NCBI GenBank assembly: GCA_009785875.1
Contig: WQUF01000024.1
Location: 1-7,878 of the forward strand
DNA from: Oscillospiraceae bacterium
GTDB lineage: Bacteria > Bacillota > Clostridia > Clostridiales > Clostridiaceae
Reading direction: 5' to 3'
Length of the DNA stretch: 7,878 nt
Shown here: positions 6,859-7,878 of the stretch, in pieces
How positions within the stretch are numbered: the first letter of the stretch is position 1
Layout of the letters: the number at the start of each line of letters is the position of its first letter
The notes under the pieces: model-generated
Database searches by the model: none
The model's input: only the letters and a program-made list of their open reading frames with translations
Told to the model about the DNA's origin: nothing
Position numbers and translations under genes: made by a program

Positions 6859-6868
6859 TGCAATTAAT
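6859..6868 (+). repeat. 10-base direct repeat, right copy
   Basis: This is the second copy of TGCAATTAAT, abutting the 3' end of the CRISPR-like repeat and leading into the glgP ribosome binding site. With the left copy at 6800-6809 it looks like a duplicated target or a microhomology footprint around an insert, but 10 bases of AT-rich sequence could also match by chance. Confidence 0.6.
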
Positions 6869-6869
6869 A

Positions 6870-6885
6870 TAGGAGTGTAGGAGTG
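6870..6885 (+). promoter_or_regulatory. Tandemly duplicated ribosome binding site of glgP
   Basis: TAGGAGTG occurs twice back to back. The second AGGAG (6879-6883) is 9 bases from the ATG at 6893 and is the likely functional site; the first is 17 bases away. The GTG at 6883 is out of frame with glgP, so it is not an alternative start. Confidence 0.6.
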
Positions 6886-6892
6886 AAAATAA

Positions 6893-7878
6893 ATGCAATC
6901 TAATAAACTTAGCCATTTAACCAAGACAGAATTCTTAAAAGATTTTCAGGAGAAACATTATGAGCTACATGGTAAAGAAATCAACGAGGTATCTGATTAT
7001 AGCAAATATGAAACATTAGCTGAATTAGTTAGAGATTATATTGCAGTACAAAGAGTTAAAAGCGATAAACGAGTTCAAGATAAAAGAGTGAAGCAAGTTT
7101 ATTATTTTTCTATGGAGTTTCTTTTAGGAAGGCTATTGAGCACTAATTTGATAAACCTCGGTATTAGGGATTTATGCAAAGAAACACTTAGTTCTTTAGA
7201 TATCGATCTTGAGAAATTAGAAGATTTAGAATATGATCAAGGTCTTGGAAATGGAGGTTTAGGTCGGCTTGCTGCATGTTTTTTAGATTCCATGGCATCT
7301 TTAGGGATAGCAGGAAATGGATGTGGAATAAGATATAGATATGGTTTCTTTAAGCAGAAAATAGTGGATGATGCTCAAGTTGAACTTCCAGATAACTGGT
7401 TAAAGGAAGGTAACGTCTGGGAATTTAGAAAACCGGATAGAAGCGTTGAAGTACGATTTGGTGGATTCGTCAATGTGGATAATATAGGAGATAGTATAAA
7501 GTTTACCCATTTAAACTACGAAGCTGTAATGGCTGTACCATATGATACTCCAATTGTAGGTTTTGAAAATGGTATAGTCAATACACTTAGATTGTGGAGC
7601 GCTGAGCCTACCACCGATGATTTTGATTATAGCTATTTTTCAAAGGGCGAGTATTTGAAATCTATAGAATATAGAAACTCTGTTGAAGCGATTTCTCAAG
7701 TTTTATATCCTGATGATTCCTATGAAGAAGGAAGAATACTCAGGCTAAAACAGCAATATTTCTTTGTATCTGCTGGCATTCAGAGCATAATAAGGACATT
7801 TAAATCCAGTGGTAATAGCTTAGATAATTTTGATGAAAAAGTAGCAATACACATCAATGACACCCATCCAGCTTTAGC
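6893..7878 (+). CDS. glgP: Glycogen/starch/alpha-glucan phosphorylase, N-terminal part (runs off window)
   Basis: This GT35-family enzyme releases glucose-1-phosphate from the non-reducing ends of alpha-1,4-glucan using phosphate and a PLP cofactor. The visible 328 codons are roughly the first 40% of a usual protein of about 800 residues. Family motifs present are VYYFSMEFLLGR (69-80), DQGLGNGGLGRLAACFLDS (115-133, the glucose/phosphate-site glycine loop), IRYRYGFFKQKI (146-157), YPDDSYEEGRILRLKQQYF (272-290) and HINDTHPAL (320-328). The PLP lysine region lies beyond the edge. The ATG at 6893 is set by the AGGAG 9 bases upstream. The gene is co-oriented with glgCDA and presumably in the same operon, but the 84-base gap with its hairpin could uncouple breakdown from synthesis. 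Confidence 0.95.
   Translation, partial: MQSNKLSHLTKTEFLKDFQEKHYELHGKEINEVSDYSKYETLAELVRDYIAVQRVKSDKRVQDKRVKQVYYFSMEFLLGRLLSTNLINLGIRDLCKETLSSLDIDLEKLEDLEYDQGLGNGGLGRLAACFLDSMASLGIAGNGCGIRYRYGFFKQKIVDDAQVELPDNWLKEGNVWEFRKPDRSVEVRFGGFVNVDNIGDSIKFTHLNYEAVMAVPYDTPIVGFENGIVNTLRLWSAEPTTDDFDYSYFSKGEYLKSIEYRNSVEAISQVLYPDDSYEEGRILRLKQQYFFVSAGIQSIIRTFKSSGNSLDNFDEKVAIHINDTHPAL

Noticed and set aside
6859..6960. A second, degenerate CRISPR repeat one spacer length downstream (mini-array or CreA-like RNA)
   Set aside because: The sequence from about 6893 is the start of glgP and shows no GTCGC start, hairpin or ATTGAAAC end, so no second repeat can be supported.

Overview
The window is AT-rich with strong GGAGG-type ribosome binding sites. 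It carries a granulose-type (bacterial glycogen) operon with a GlgC/GlgD pair and a rubrerythrin with an N-terminal rubredoxin domain. Together these point to an anaerobic, low-GC Firmicute of the Clostridium type; the species cannot be named from the sequence.

Layout. Bases 1-596 (minus strand) hold a ParB/Spo0J-like gene broken by two apparent single-base frameshifts and running off the left edge. A short AT-rich divergent region follows. Rightward come a HAD-IB family phosphatase (682-1323) and, 4 bases later, a class IV PLP aminotransferase (1328-2161), very likely one transcript. A reverse-type rubrerythrin (2266-2808) has its own good sigma-A-like promoter and a clear intrinsic terminator. 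After a 300-base gap comes the glycogen cluster: glgC (3109-4233), glgD (4252-5364), glgA (5375-6808) and the first 328 codons of glgP (6893 to the right edge). Five of the seven genes sit within 20 bases of a partner.

How the genes work together. GlgC with its non-catalytic-looking partner GlgD would make ADP-glucose. GlgA would polymerise it into alpha-1,4-glucan, and GlgP would release glucose-1-phosphate from the polymer. No branching enzyme (glgB) is present in the window. The rubrerythrin is a stand-alone peroxide-stress gene, and the HAD/aminotransferase pair has no visible pathway link to the rest.

The most unusual element is between glgA and glgP. A single 33-base GC-rich sequence (6826-6858) has the form of a type I-C CRISPR repeat: it starts GTCGC, has a central 8-bp hairpin and ends GTGGATTGAAAC. 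It lies in the same orientation as the operon and has no second repeat or spacer array in the window. A 10-base direct repeat brackets it with 16 bases of extra sequence, and glgP starts 34 bases after it, about one spacer length. It may be a stranded CRISPR repeat, and if the host has a type I-C Cas5 it could act as an mRNA processing site inside the glycogen operon.
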